DNA from: a virus
Length of the DNA stretch: 64,000 nucleotides
Virus record (IMG/VR): IMGVR_UViG_3300027675_000004
Location: 1 to 64,000 of that record
Strand: one strand, 5' to 3'
Numbering within the stretch: the first letter of the stretch is position 1; every line of letters begins with the position of its first letter. The notes under the pieces were generated by a model that saw nothing but the letters and a program-made list of their open reading frames with translations, was not told the DNA's origin and did not search any database. A program made the position numbers and the translations under genes. Positions 14,281 through 23,044 of the stretch are shown piece after piece.

Positions 14281-14319
14281 AGAGCTGCATGATACTTTGG
14301 TATTGTGCAGCTCTTTTTT
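14281..14319 (+). terminator. rho-independent terminator
   Basis: AGAGCTGCA (14281-14289) pairs with TGCAGCTCT (14306-14314), with an inner ATAC/GTAT extension around a ttt loop. It is followed by TTTTTA. It ends the DUF2292-like unit. The portal start codon lies only six bases beyond the U tract, so read-through from terL must pass it. Confidence 0.85.
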
Positions 14320-14324
14320 ATTGC

Positions 14325-16082
14325 ATGCCAAAAAAAACAAAATCACAAAAAGTAAGCCCTACTTTTATAAAACATCAAAATGATCAACATGTTGGTGTTA
14401 TATCATCAGTAAAATCCCGAGTTCTATATGGTCCCTTACCAGCTGAAGAAGAAACTTCAGACTATTTCAATAAATCTAACCGATCTGATTATGGAAGAGT
14501 AATCGATATTAGAATTCCTCATGGTTATCATGAACAAGTTAAGAAAGCATGGGAGATGTATGAAACTGATCGGTTATTCAGATATTTAATCAGTAGGTGT
14601 GTAGATTTTGCTGCTAATGGATTTGAGTGGGAAGTTCCAGTAGAGAGAAAAATAAATTTTTCAGAATGGTTAAAAAATAAAGTTTTTAAAATAGAGAGCA
14701 AAGAAGATAAGGAAAGACGTGTATGGAATAAATGGGCGGCTACTATTAATAAACGGGTAGCAAATGTTTTACCAGGTATTGATGAAATAAATAAGTGGAT
14801 CGTGAAACATTTGTTGTTAGGTGGCATGGCTCCACTAGAATGGGAATGGGGCACTATTACTGTTGATAATATTGATTATCAAATGCCTATTAAAATGGTA
14901 ATACATAATTCTTTATCTATCGCATTAGAACGTCCAAAACAAACTTTTTCTAATGAAGAGATGTATTTAAAATTATCTTTAGCAGGAAAAAGTATTGCTG
15001 AATCATACAAGGAGACACCTTTAGGTACTGGCACTACGATAACACATAATCCTGATGAATGGCACAAAATCGTTTTAATGGGAACTGCAATTAAACCAAA
15101 ATTAGAAGGTTTTGCGGTTAAATATGATTGGACACCAGCAGATAATACGTCTTTAGTATATGGACGTAATGTTCAAACTGGACAAGGTCTATATCCTTCG
15201 CCACCTTTTATTGGATTATATGAAATTCTCGTTATGAGAAGGGCGTTAACCGCTGCAGATCTCGCTATTTTAGATGGTGTAATAAATTTTATTTTAGATT
15301 GGGAAATAGGTGATAATACAATATTGCAAAATGGTCAAAATAAAGAAATTTTACCAAATCAACCTAGACCTGCAAAATATGACTCAAGTGGAAGTAAGAT
15401 AGAGAAAAGCACTATTGAAATGGCGAAAGAAATTATTACATCTGACACGCGTGGTAATGTAATGCAATTATTCCATCCTTATTATTTTAAACTTAATATA
15501 AAAACTCCTGACACATCTGTTTTATTAAATACTACTAAATATGTACAATCTACGGTAGAAGTATATCAAGCATTTGGGATATTACTTTCTCCTGCTGATA
15601 AAAGAATGGATTTTTCTGGTATTAATATTCAAAATTTTGAACAATTTGTTGATAATATCCGTTTAAATCATATAAGACGTTTTTGGGAAGCATTGACTAC
15701 AGCAATTGTAGAACGTAATAAAGGTAAATTAACTGCTATTCCAAACATGTCGTTTAAACCACTTAATACAAAAACAGAAGCATTTAAAATGGGTTTATTA
15801 AATTTAATTAAAATAGGTAAAATATCAACACGTAGTTTATTACAAGCCTATGGATTAGATGATAAAGTTGAGATTGAACGCATTGCACAAGAAATATCTT
15901 CTGGCGAGAAGGAATTAACTGATCGTCAAGTACCAGTTTCATATGTTCAAGCAAAAGTTAATCCTACAACTAAAAATGAACCTGATAATAATATTGAGCA
16001 AACTAAAAAAAAGAATAAAACACAAATATCACCATTAGAACAACAAGGTAGACCAAATAAGGGTACTGCGAAGGAGAAATAA
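14325..16082 (+). CDS. phage portal protein (585 aa)
   Basis: Forms the dodecameric ring at the head vertex through which DNA passes. Placement between terL and the protease/capsid genes, the size, and segments such as EMYETDRLFRYLISRCVDFAANGFEWE, IVKHLLLGGMAPLEWEWG and YPSPPFIGLYEILVMRRALT are typical of SPP1/HK97-like portals (DUF935-type in flavour). The tail is Lys/Gln-rich and disordered. The frame opens at 14289, but ATG 14325 (MPKKTKSQ) is preferred because the earlier codons lie in the terminator stem. No SD is visible: the start follows directly on the U tract. Confidence 0.8.
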   Translation: MPKKTKSQKVSPTFIKHQNDQHVGVISSVKSRVLYGPLPAEEETSDYFNKSNRSDYGRVIDIRIPHGYHEQVKKAWEMYETDRLFRYLISRCVDFAANGFEWEVPVERKINFSEWLKNKVFKIESKEDKERRVWNKWAATINKRVANVLPGIDEINKWIVKHLLLGGMAPLEWEWGTITVDNIDYQMPIKMVIHNSLSIALERPKQTFSNEEMYLKLSLAGKSIAESYKETPLGTGTTITHNPDEWHKIVLMGTAIKPKLEGFAVKYDWTPADNTSLVYGRNVQTGQGLYPSPPFIGLYEILVMRRALTAADLAILDGVINFILDWEIGDNTILQNGQNKEILPNQPRPAKYDSSGSKIEKSTIEMAKEIITSDTRGNVMQLFHPYYFKLNIKTPDTSVLLNTTKYVQSTVEVYQAFGILLSPADKRMDFSGINIQNFEQFVDNIRLNHIRRFWEALTTAIVERNKGKLTAIPNMSFKPLNTKTEAFKMGLLNLIKIGKISTRSLLQAYGLDDKVEIERIAQEISSGEKELTDRQVPVSYVQAKVNPTTKNEPDNNIEQTKKKNKTQISPLEQQGRPNKGTAKEK

Positions 16083-16083
16083 T

Positions 16084-16347
16084 ATGGCATGTCCTAAAAG
16101 AATTACTGCTACAGGTGCAGTATTAACTGGTAAGGGAATTTTAGACGCTATTGGATTAAAAGCCGGTAGCGATACTGCTACCATTGTTCTTTATGATAAT
16201 ACAGAAGCAAGCGGCACAATATTATGGGAATTAAGTGCAGTTGCAAACACATCTTCTGGTTTATCAATTTTAAATATTACATATAAGGTTGGTATTTTTG
16301 CAACTCTTACAGGGACAAGTGCATCTTGTATGATTGCTTTAAAATAA
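16084..16347 (+). CDS. small beta-sandwich virion-like protein (87 aa)
   Basis: It starts one base after the portal stop with SD AAGGAGAAA in the portal end. The sequence is almost all short strands with Gly/Thr/Ser turns (ATGAVLTGKGILDAIGLKAGSDTATIVLYDN...). It contains a 'TGxGxLxxIxLxAGSDtATviLYDN' pattern common in small phage structural proteins of unknown location. It is probably a minor head or decoration protein. Confidence 0.55.
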   Translation: MACPKRITATGAVLTGKGILDAIGLKAGSDTATIVLYDNTEASGTILWELSAVANTSSGLSILNITYKVGIFATLTGTSASCMIALK

Positions 16348-16366
16348 TTTTTAAATTTAGGTTATT

Positions 16367-16819
16367 ATGGACCCTACTACGACAACAGCAACTTCTGCGA
16401 TTTTACAAGAAGCGGCTACAAAAGATTTAGTAACACAATTTGGTTTTGCCGGGTTGATATTTTTTGGGTTTATGTTTCTTTTGCGATCAACATTAAAATT
16501 AAAAGAAAAAATTTTAAATGATGCTAAAGAAGAAAGGTTACAATGGGTAACCTTAGTACAACAATTCCAAAAAACTTTAGATACACAAGCGAGTGATTAT
16601 AGACAGTACATGCTTACAATTACAGCTTCTTTTAACCGTTTTCAAGAGGAGCATAAAATTATACTTAGTGCGACAGCAGAGTGTTGTTCTGGTTTACGTG
16701 AATTAAGAAAAGAATTTGATAGTGCTTGTACAAATAGACAACGTGAACATGAAAAAATGATTAATGTATTAGACGAACAACAAAAAACTTTAGTAAGTAT
16801 TAATTGCCGTAAAGTATAA
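16367..16819 (+). CDS. membrane-anchored coiled-coil protein (150 aa)
   Basis: One transmembrane helix at about residues 25-43 (FGFAGLIFFGFMFLLRS), then a long charged helix to the end (KLKEKILNDAKEERLQWVTLVQQFQK...RELRKEFDSACTNRQREHEKMINVLDEQQ). This layout is shared by holin-like BhlA/UviB proteins and by phage spanin- or tether-like proteins. A holin-related role is possible but not shown. It sits between portal and the AAA+ gene in the late operon. Confidence 0.55.
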   Translation: MDPTTTTATSAILQEAATKDLVTQFGFAGLIFFGFMFLLRSTLKLKEKILNDAKEERLQWVTLVQQFQKTLDTQASDYRQYMLTITASFNRFQEEHKIILSATAECCSGLRELRKEFDSACTNRQREHEKMINVLDEQQKTLVSINCRKV

Positions 16820-16836
16820 TAATTGTGGGGTTATTG

Positions 16837-19428
16837 ATGACAGTAGAAAAAAGCTATACAGTAACTTGTAAAAATTGTGATCAAGAGATTATTTATTTTA
16901 ATATGAATAGTTTAAAATCACAGGCCATTAATTGTCCTAAATGTAGTTGTACATTAGATACTAATGGTAATATATTAGTTAAACCTATTTTACCAAGTAA
17001 TGTACAGGAAGAAATAAAAAATTTAACAAATGAACATGAGCAGCTACATTTATCTTGCGAAGTTGATGATTTTGATAATTATTATGACTTTTTAAATTTA
17101 TATGAGCGACACCTGAATGTTATAAAGGCATTAGAACAGCGCAATGTATTTCATAAATATAAAGAAGATTTTTTAGATGATTATTATAAATTTGACAAAC
17201 AAGAATTTGATATAAAAGATGAAGTAAATATTGATGAATTGTTACAATATTTAAAAAGTTTTAAAATAAAGGATCCTTTTATATACTTGACTAAAGATAA
17301 TGAGTTTATTATTAATACTACCAAAGAAGAAACAGAAAAAACAGCCTTTTTGAAGATCGCTATTTGGAAGACATTAAAATTACTCCCTAGACGTTATTGG
17401 GGAGCGTTTAAATTTTTAAAAGAAAATAACACCTTAGATGAATGTTTAGATTCAAAGACTGTTTTTTCTTTAAATTGTTCGCGTATAGTTGAGGATAACC
17501 GCTATGTTGAGTCTGCCTATAATAATAATACAGATTTTCTAAAATCAGCAGTATGCATAAAGGGAGAATTATTGAAACAGGCTCGTTATATAAAGGATAC
17601 TGATAAGTTATTAGTTAGCACTTTTTTTCTTAATTTAGTAGATAAGTCGTTACCTTATACTGAAAGTAACTTTATTGTTTCTAATTTTGTTGAACAAGAT
17701 TATCCTTTGTATATTACTAAAAATTCTTTTGGTTTAAATTGTCAAATACATAAAGATGGGGATATTATTTCTATTTATACAGAAGAAGGAATTAAGTTAA
17801 ACGAATATCTTCCGAATATTATAAAAGTTATAAAAACTTTGTCTGTAGACAGTTTGATTGTTTTAGGGACTTTAGAGTTAGTAGGTACACAGACTGATAC
17901 TAATGGAGTGTTAGAATATTTAAAAACAGATAATAAGGATAATAATATCGTTTGTAATATAAATGATGTATTATATTTTGATACTGATTTACATAAATTA
18001 AATTTTTCAGAACGTAGAAAATTTTTAGATATATTAAATATTAAACAATCAACATTTACATTAACAAAATCTGATTATCAATTAAATAAATTACCTTATA
18101 TTTTTTGTAAAAAAAGAGATGAATTAGAAAAAGCATTACAAAGATTAAACTTAATTGATAATAATGGTGTTGTAATTAGAGTAGATATGCCTTATACTTT
18201 GTCGTATAAACAACCTGGTTTATTTATTTATAATAAAGAAATTAAAAAATGTGTATCTATATGTAAAAATGAAAATAATATTAATGAAATATCAATATTA
18301 TGTAATTTTTTGAATTGTGAAATTAAAGATATTTATATTAATGTAATGCACATACCACATGTAGAATCTGGTAATATTTTTAATTCAGTAGAAGTATTAT
18401 TAAAAAACTTTACTTTAATAGAAACTAGAAATTTTTCTAGTTATGAAATACCACCATTATATCAAGAAATAAAATTAAAAAAGAATCTTTCTAAAACATT
18501 TTTAGTAGAAGGAACTAGTTTTTATTATGATGATACAAAAAATATGCCAATAATAATACAGCGTTATCCAGTATGGGGTGGATATCAGGCTAAAATTATT
18601 ACGCATATTAATGAAAAAGAATATAATAATAAATTGTTAAGAGCCATATTACTTTACGCGCAAGAAAATAATTTTTTAAGAAACGAAAAATTTTCTGTTA
18701 CTGGTGAATTTCTGGATGAACAAACTATTACTTGGGAAGATTTAAAACTTAGTAATTCAATTAAAGATAAATTAAGAAAAGTTGAATCATTGATTTCTAA
18801 AAATGACCCTAATCTTGATTCACGAGGATTAATTTTTATTGGACCACCTGGGTGTGGGAAAACACTTACTGGTAAATTATTATCTAAAATGGCTCCAACA
18901 TTTATTTGGGTCACGGCAAAAGATTGTTCAGCTATCGGGCCTAGTAGTGCTTTTTCTATAGCTTTTTCTTTAGCGCGTAATCTTCGACCTTCTATTCTTT
19001 TTATGGAAGACATTGATTCTTACATAGAATATGGGATGATAGATCTTTTAAAAACAGAATTAGATGGTTTAAAATTAAATAATGGCATATTTACAATATT
19101 AACATCTAATTTTCCAGAAAAATTACCTGAAGCATTAATTGATAGACCTGGGAGATTCCACGATATTATATATTTTAATTTACCTAATAAAGAAATAAGA
19201 AAAGAAATGTTATTACATTTTTTAAAAGAAGATATTAGCGATGCAATATTAGAGTCTGTTTTAAAACAAACAGAAGGTTTTTCTGGGGCACATATAAAAG
19301 AAATTTGTAGATTTGCTCAAATTATACAAAAAGAGGATACGCTAGATATGCCGCAAGCGTTATTAAAATCTTTAGAGAAATTACTAGAACAACGCAAATT
19401 AATTAGGGATATTAAGGGACGATCTTAG
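16837..19428 (+). CDS. AAA+ ATPase with N-terminal zinc ribbon (863 aa)
   Basis: ATG 16837 follows SD GTGGGG. A C4 zinc ribbon (C11, C14, C33, C36) is followed by about 600 residues of unrecognised sequence and a C-terminal AAA+ module of the FtsH/katanin/proteasomal class. That module has Walker A GPPGCGKT (669-676), Walker B ILFMEDID (720-727), a sensor-like ILTSNFPE, LIDRPGRF with the arginine finger, and a C-terminal helical lid (FSGAHIKEICRFAQ). It probably remodels or unfolds proteins. Its place between portal and prohead protease is unusual and suggests a role in head assembly or maturation. Confidence 0.8.
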   Translation: MTVEKSYTVTCKNCDQEIIYFNMNSLKSQAINCPKCSCTLDTNGNILVKPILPSNVQEEIKNLTNEHEQLHLSCEVDDFDNYYDFLNLYERHLNVIKALEQRNVFHKYKEDFLDDYYKFDKQEFDIKDEVNIDELLQYLKSFKIKDPFIYLTKDNEFIINTTKEETEKTAFLKIAIWKTLKLLPRRYWGAFKFLKENNTLDECLDSKTVFSLNCSRIVEDNRYVESAYNNNTDFLKSAVCIKGELLKQARYIKDTDKLLVSTFFLNLVDKSLPYTESNFIVSNFVEQDYPLYITKNSFGLNCQIHKDGDIISIYTEEGIKLNEYLPNIIKVIKTLSVDSLIVLGTLELVGTQTDTNGVLEYLKTDNKDNNIVCNINDVLYFDTDLHKLNFSERRKFLDILNIKQSTFTLTKSDYQLNKLPYIFCKKRDELEKALQRLNLIDNNGVVIRVDMPYTLSYKQPGLFIYNKEIKKCVSICKNENNINEISILCNFLNCEIKDIYINVMHIPHVESGNIFNSVEVLLKNFTLIETRNFSSYEIPPLYQEIKLKKNLSKTFLVEGTSFYYDDTKNMPIIIQRYPVWGGYQAKIITHINEKEYNNKLLRAILLYAQENNFLRNEKFSVTGEFLDEQTITWEDLKLSNSIKDKLRKVESLISKNDPNLDSRGLIFIGPPGCGKTLTGKLLSKMAPTFIWVTAKDCSAIGPSSAFSIAFSLARNLRPSILFMEDIDSYIEYGMIDLLKTELDGLKLNNGIFTILTSNFPEKLPEALIDRPGRFHDIIYFNLPNKEIRKEMLLHFLKEDISDAILESVLKQTEGFSGAHIKEICRFAQIIQKEDTLDMPQALLKSLEKLLEQRKLIRDIKGRS

Positions 19429-19442
19429 TAGGAGGTTAATAA

Positions 19443-21062
19443 ATGGCAGAAGTAGAAAAGGCTATTTGGACAGCAGCATATATAAATGATTTACCGGATG
19501 CATCTTTTGCATATATTGAATCTGGTGGTACTAAAGATAAAGATAATAAGACAGTACCTAGATCGTTACGTCATTTACCATATAAAGATAAAGATAATAA
19601 AATTGATGCTGATCATGTACGTAATGCATTAGCTAGATTACCTATAACTGATATTTCTGACGAAGCTAAGGTAACAGCACGCAGAAAGTTAGTTTCAGCT
19701 GCAAAAAAAGTTGGGGTTAATGTTGCAGAAACTACAAAAAAATCTTTAGATGTACCATTTGAATGTCCTTTTGAAATTACAAAAACATATGAGGATTCTG
19801 AAAAGTGGTATATTGAGGGTTATGCTGGTAGTACTGAATTAGATTTAACTGGTGACTTAATTACAGAAGATGCATTTAAAAACGCAGAGGATGATTTATT
19901 AAATAATTCAACAGTTTTATATAATCATGACCCAGAACAACCTATTGGTAAAATAGAAGATGTTAAAGCTACTAAAGAAGGGTTATGGGTGAAAGTCTTA
20001 ATTAGTAAAACGGTGCCTGACACTTGGCAAAAAGTAAAAGAAGGGGTAATAAATAAATTCAGTATTAGAGGTAGGGTAATTAATGCAATTAAAAAATTTA
20101 TTAAAGATATTGGTAAGGTGGTAAATGTCATTAATGAATTATATTTAATTGAAGCGTCCCTAGTTGCACTTCCAGCTAATCCTGAAGCACGTGCATTACG
20201 ATGGTATATTACAAAATCATTACAACAGTTTGAACTAGGAGGAGGTGAAATTCCAAAAGAACACGTTGAACAAAGCGTGTCTGGAAAAGAAACTATGAAA
20301 ACTATAACAGACTTAATTGAACAGATATCTAAACGGTTAGTCGCGGATGAAGATAAAACTCTTCTTGAAACACTAAAGGTTGAGATTGAAAAAGCATGTA
20401 AACCTGTTAATGGTAAGGAAGGTAAGGAAAACATGCCTATGAAATTAAAGAAAAAATCAGGTGAAGAGTTAACACAAGAAAGTGTTGATCTTTTAGAAAA
20501 ATCGATTGCAGATCTACAAGCAGCTTTAGATGTTGAAAAGCAAAAAAAGGTGCTTAAAGGTTTGAATGAGATGACTGATGTTGAGATGAAGGAAATTGTT
20601 GATTTGTCTGAAGAAATTAGAAAAACACAAGCAGATAAATTCCCTTATCCTGATTCTATTACAAAAAGTAATGTTGGACCTAAAAAATCTACTGGTGAGT
20701 TATATACGCAAGAAGAAATTGAAATTATGGTGAAAAGCCTTGCTGATAACCAAGCTAAAATTAGTGACTTAGAAAAACAAATTGCTAATTTAAATGCTGA
20801 TAAAGAAGTAGAAAAACGTTGGGATAACATGAAAAATGAATACGATGCAAATGATGCTATTGCAATTAAATCTATCTTAAAGAAATCTATTTCTGGTATT
20901 GCATTAACACCAGAAGAGACAGAAGCTTTAGTTGTGAAAAAATTGAATAATGATGAATTAAGAATTGGTGGTGAACACGTTAGTGTTATTAAAAAGGGTC
21001 TTACCGAAGAACGTAGAAAAGAATTATTAAGAAAAGGTGGCATTAAAACAAGAATCGTATAA
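19443..21062 (+). CDS. prohead protease fused to scaffold-like region (539 aa)
   Basis: Three parts. Residues 1-95 are a small basic domain (AYINDLPDASFAYIE...RHLPYKDKDN...HVRNALARLP) of the DUF6582-like type often joined to this protease. Residues 100-270 are an HK97-type prohead serine protease (U35 fold): VLYNHDPEQPIG holds the catalytic His (H162) and NKFSIRGRV the Ser (S207), with LIEASLVALPANPEA after it. Residues 280-539 are a charged coiled-coil tail that likely acts as internal scaffold. The protease matures the procapsid. SD AGGAGG; directly upstream of the cement and capsid genes. Confidence 0.85.
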   Translation: MAEVEKAIWTAAYINDLPDASFAYIESGGTKDKDNKTVPRSLRHLPYKDKDNKIDADHVRNALARLPITDISDEAKVTARRKLVSAAKKVGVNVAETTKKSLDVPFECPFEITKTYEDSEKWYIEGYAGSTELDLTGDLITEDAFKNAEDDLLNNSTVLYNHDPEQPIGKIEDVKATKEGLWVKVLISKTVPDTWQKVKEGVINKFSIRGRVINAIKKFIKDIGKVVNVINELYLIEASLVALPANPEARALRWYITKSLQQFELGGGEIPKEHVEQSVSGKETMKTITDLIEQISKRLVADEDKTLLETLKVEIEKACKPVNGKEGKENMPMKLKKKSGEELTQESVDLLEKSIADLQAALDVEKQKKVLKGLNEMTDVEMKEIVDLSEEIRKTQADKFPYPDSITKSNVGPKKSTGELYTQEEIEIMVKSLADNQAKISDLEKQIANLNADKEVEKRWDNMKNEYDANDAIAIKSILKKSISGIALTPEETEALVVKKLNNDELRIGGEHVSVIKKGLTEERRKELLRKGGIKTRIV

Positions 21063-21079
21063 GGAGGAGGTGACATTAA

Positions 21080-21469
21080 ATGGATGTATCTTTATTACAA
21101 ACACATATAGGTGTTGATTTAGCCGCTGGAGTATCTGTTGGTCCTGGTACGTTATTGAATTTGTATTCCGGGGCAGGTGTCTCAAGTGGTAAATTGACTG
21201 GACGTTTAGCAGATCATGGTGATAGTCGTTGGGCACATGGTTTTGCGTTAACATCTGGTGCTGGAACAAAAGTAGCTGGAACGGCACAAAAAGTGCGTAT
21301 TGATAGAGTAGGTAAGGTAACTAATGTAAGTTATTTAACAATGAGTCCTGGTCAAACAGTATATCTTGGCGAAGACGGCAAATATGCAATTACTGGTACA
21401 CAGAAAGTTGGATTTGCTGTAGGTGCTTATGAAGTATTTGTTGATCTAGACATGCAATTAGGTGCATAA
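21080..21469 (+). CDS. DUF2190-like capsid cement protein (129 aa)
   Basis: SD AAGGAGGAGG. An all-beta protein with the swollen-hairpin pattern of the DUF2190/decoration group: GPGTLLNLYSG, WAHGFALTSGAGTKVAGT, KVRIDRVGKV, MSPGQTVYLGEDGKYAITG, KVGFAVGAYEVFVDLD. Such proteins bind the outside of the capsid lattice and stabilise it after expansion. The position just before the major capsid gene fits. The assignment is by pattern and context. Confidence 0.65.
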   Translation: MDVSLLQTHIGVDLAAGVSVGPGTLLNLYSGAGVSSGKLTGRLADHGDSRWAHGFALTSGAGTKVAGTAQKVRIDRVGKVTNVSYLTMSPGQTVYLGEDGKYAITGTQKVGFAVGAYEVFVDLDMQLGA

Positions 21470-21498
21470 AATATATATAAAGGAGGTGACAAAGTAAA

Positions 21499-22518
21499 AT
21501 GGGTGATATTACACGTGGTTTTACAACAACTGATGGTATAGACTTAAATGAAGTCCTATATAATACTGTTCTTCCAATTGTAGATTTATACAATCTTGAA
21601 GAAGTATTAGATTTAAGGGCACTTCTTTGCTCAGATTGGGATGAAAGTTACATCAAATTTGACGCTTCGGGACAATGGAAATTTCAGAAGTTAGCTGAAT
21701 CTGAAAAACCTTCTTCGAAGAAGAAAGTTTGGGGTAAGATGCAAAAAGACTGTGCAAAGTATGGTCTTGATATCGGTTATACATATGATTGGTTGATGAG
21801 CGATTCTTCAAGTGCTGCTGAAATTGAAGGTTTAGCTCGTAAAGCAATCGAAAGAGATCGTGCGTTACAAACTGCTGTGATTTTAGACGAATTATTAACA
21901 ACTGGTGGGTTTTTCGATGGTTCTTTCTCTGCAAATGAGAAAATGTCAGCACCACCAACTTATGGTGCTAATGAATTCGCTGGAAGTCATACGCATTATG
22001 TTTCTGCTGGATCTGCAACAATTACGTTAGCAACACTAACAGCTATGAAATTGCATTTAAAAGAGCACGGGTTTAAGGGGCAACTTTGGGGTTTCATGAA
22101 TGCTGATATGACTAAAAATATCGAAGATATTGCTGGTTTCTATGGCGCTGCTGCAGGTACCACAACTCTTCCTGGTAAAATAGTCGATAATGTTAATGTT
22201 GAAGGTTTCGCTGGAAGATTATTAGGTATCGATTGGAAAGAAACAGAATGGATGCCAACCGATTATTTAATAATTTTAGGAACACAAGCAACTGGAGCTG
22301 ATAAACCTGTACGTTATATTCAGAAAAAAAATCCTTCTGCTAAGGGTTTAATTTTAACTCCTGGAAGTTATGATCCTAAATATCCTATGATTGATGCAGA
22401 CTATATCCATTGGTTAGAAGCGTTAGTAGTATTAAGAGGAGCGGGTGTTGTATATCAGTTAACTACTGGTGATTACACTAATCCTACAGTTACAACTAAT
22501 GTAATACAAGCTGACTAA
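21499..22518 (+). CDS. major capsid protein, HK97 fold (339 aa)
   Basis: The very strong SD (AAAGGAGGTG), position after the protease and cement genes, and size fit the major capsid protein. Segments typical of the fold include the N-arm and E-loop region (DWDESYIKFDASGQWKFQKLAESEKPSSKKK), a spine-helix-like AAEIEGLARKAIERDRALQTAVILDELL, and a C-terminal P-domain/A-loop part (YPMIDADYIHWLEALVVLRGAGVVYQLTTG). It assembles the icosahedral shell. A strong terminator follows at 22572. Confidence 0.8.
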   Translation: MGDITRGFTTTDGIDLNEVLYNTVLPIVDLYNLEEVLDLRALLCSDWDESYIKFDASGQWKFQKLAESEKPSSKKKVWGKMQKDCAKYGLDIGYTYDWLMSDSSSAAEIEGLARKAIERDRALQTAVILDELLTTGGFFDGSFSANEKMSAPPTYGANEFAGSHTHYVSAGSATITLATLTAMKLHLKEHGFKGQLWGFMNADMTKNIEDIAGFYGAAAGTTTLPGKIVDNVNVEGFAGRLLGIDWKETEWMPTDYLIILGTQATGADKPVRYIQKKNPSAKGLILTPGSYDPKYPMIDADYIHWLEALVVLRGAGVVYQLTTGDYTNPTVTTNVIQAD

Positions 22519-22571
22519 AAGGTAGTATTCTAAATATGAAAATGATAAGCTTATTTTATATAGAACAAATT

Positions 22572-22610
22572 GATAGGGCAATGCATAGTATGTATTGCCC
22601 TATCTTTATT
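22572..22610 (+). terminator. strong stem-loop terminator after the capsid gene
   Basis: GATAGGGCAAT (22572-22582) and ATTGCCCTATC (22594-22604) are perfectly complementary. The stem extends inward by GCAT/ATGT to a 3-nt loop, about 15 bp in total, followed by TTTATT. It would lower expression of everything downstream, including the glycan cluster, relative to the capsid gene. Confidence 0.8.
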
Positions 22611-22626
22611 AATATGGAGGATTAAA

Positions 22627-23004
22627 ATGTCAAAAAAATATAAAATTATACAGAGTTTTGATTATCGTGGTAAAGATGGAAAATCAAAAACAGGGGTAAG
22701 ACTTGGCCCTGGTGAGGGATGTCCAGAATTAGACCCAAATGAAAGAACTCGTTTATTAATGGAAGAACGTATTTCTGAGGTTTCTGCTGATGGTGAATTA
22801 GTTCGTTATAAGAAGTTAATGGATTTAACTGATGACCAGATTGATAATTTATTACGTCGTTCAAAAGCTATGGTTATGAACGAAATAAAAAATGGCAGTT
22901 ATTCCAAAGAAACGCTTTCACGAATTTTTTCTAAGGTTGATAAATTAAAATTAGGTGAACCTATTCTTGAATTAATAGAATTAAAAATGGGTGGAGAGTT
23001 ATAG
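22627..23004 (+). CDS. small head-region protein (125 aa)
   Basis: The open frame begins at 22570 within the terminator, but ATG 22627 has SD ATGGAGG and gives MSKKYKIIQSFDY. The N-terminal half has strands and a GPGEGCPEL turn; the rest is helical (SKETLSRIFSKVDKLKLGEPILELIELKMG). It is the last gene before the glycan cluster. It may belong with the head genes (for example a connector or head-associated protein), but no family is recognised. Confidence 0.5.
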   Translation: MSKKYKIIQSFDYRGKDGKSKTGVRLGPGEGCPELDPNERTRLLMEERISEVSADGELVRYKKLMDLTDDQIDNLLRRSKAMVMNEIKNGSYSKETLSRIFSKVDKLKLGEPILELIELKMGGEL

Positions 23005-23044
23005 ATAGTTATTTTTTGATTGATTAATAGAAAGGATATGGGAT

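Noticed and set aside
18654-19013. Minus-strand open frame opposite the AAA+ gene
   Set aside because: It lies fully inside a well-supported + strand gene with clear motifs, has no SD context, and its protein looks like a reverse-complement shadow.
19925-20434. Long minus-strand open frame (169 codons) opposite the prohead protease
   Set aside because: It mirrors the catalytic region of the protease; no minus-strand gene is supported anywhere else in the window.
21499-22518. Encapsulin instead of phage capsid
   Set aside because: The fold could suit both, but terminase, portal, protease and tail genes around it make it a phage capsid.
22570-22626. Upstream extension of the small head-region protein
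   Set aside because: These codons run through the terminator stem; ATG 22627 has a good SD.
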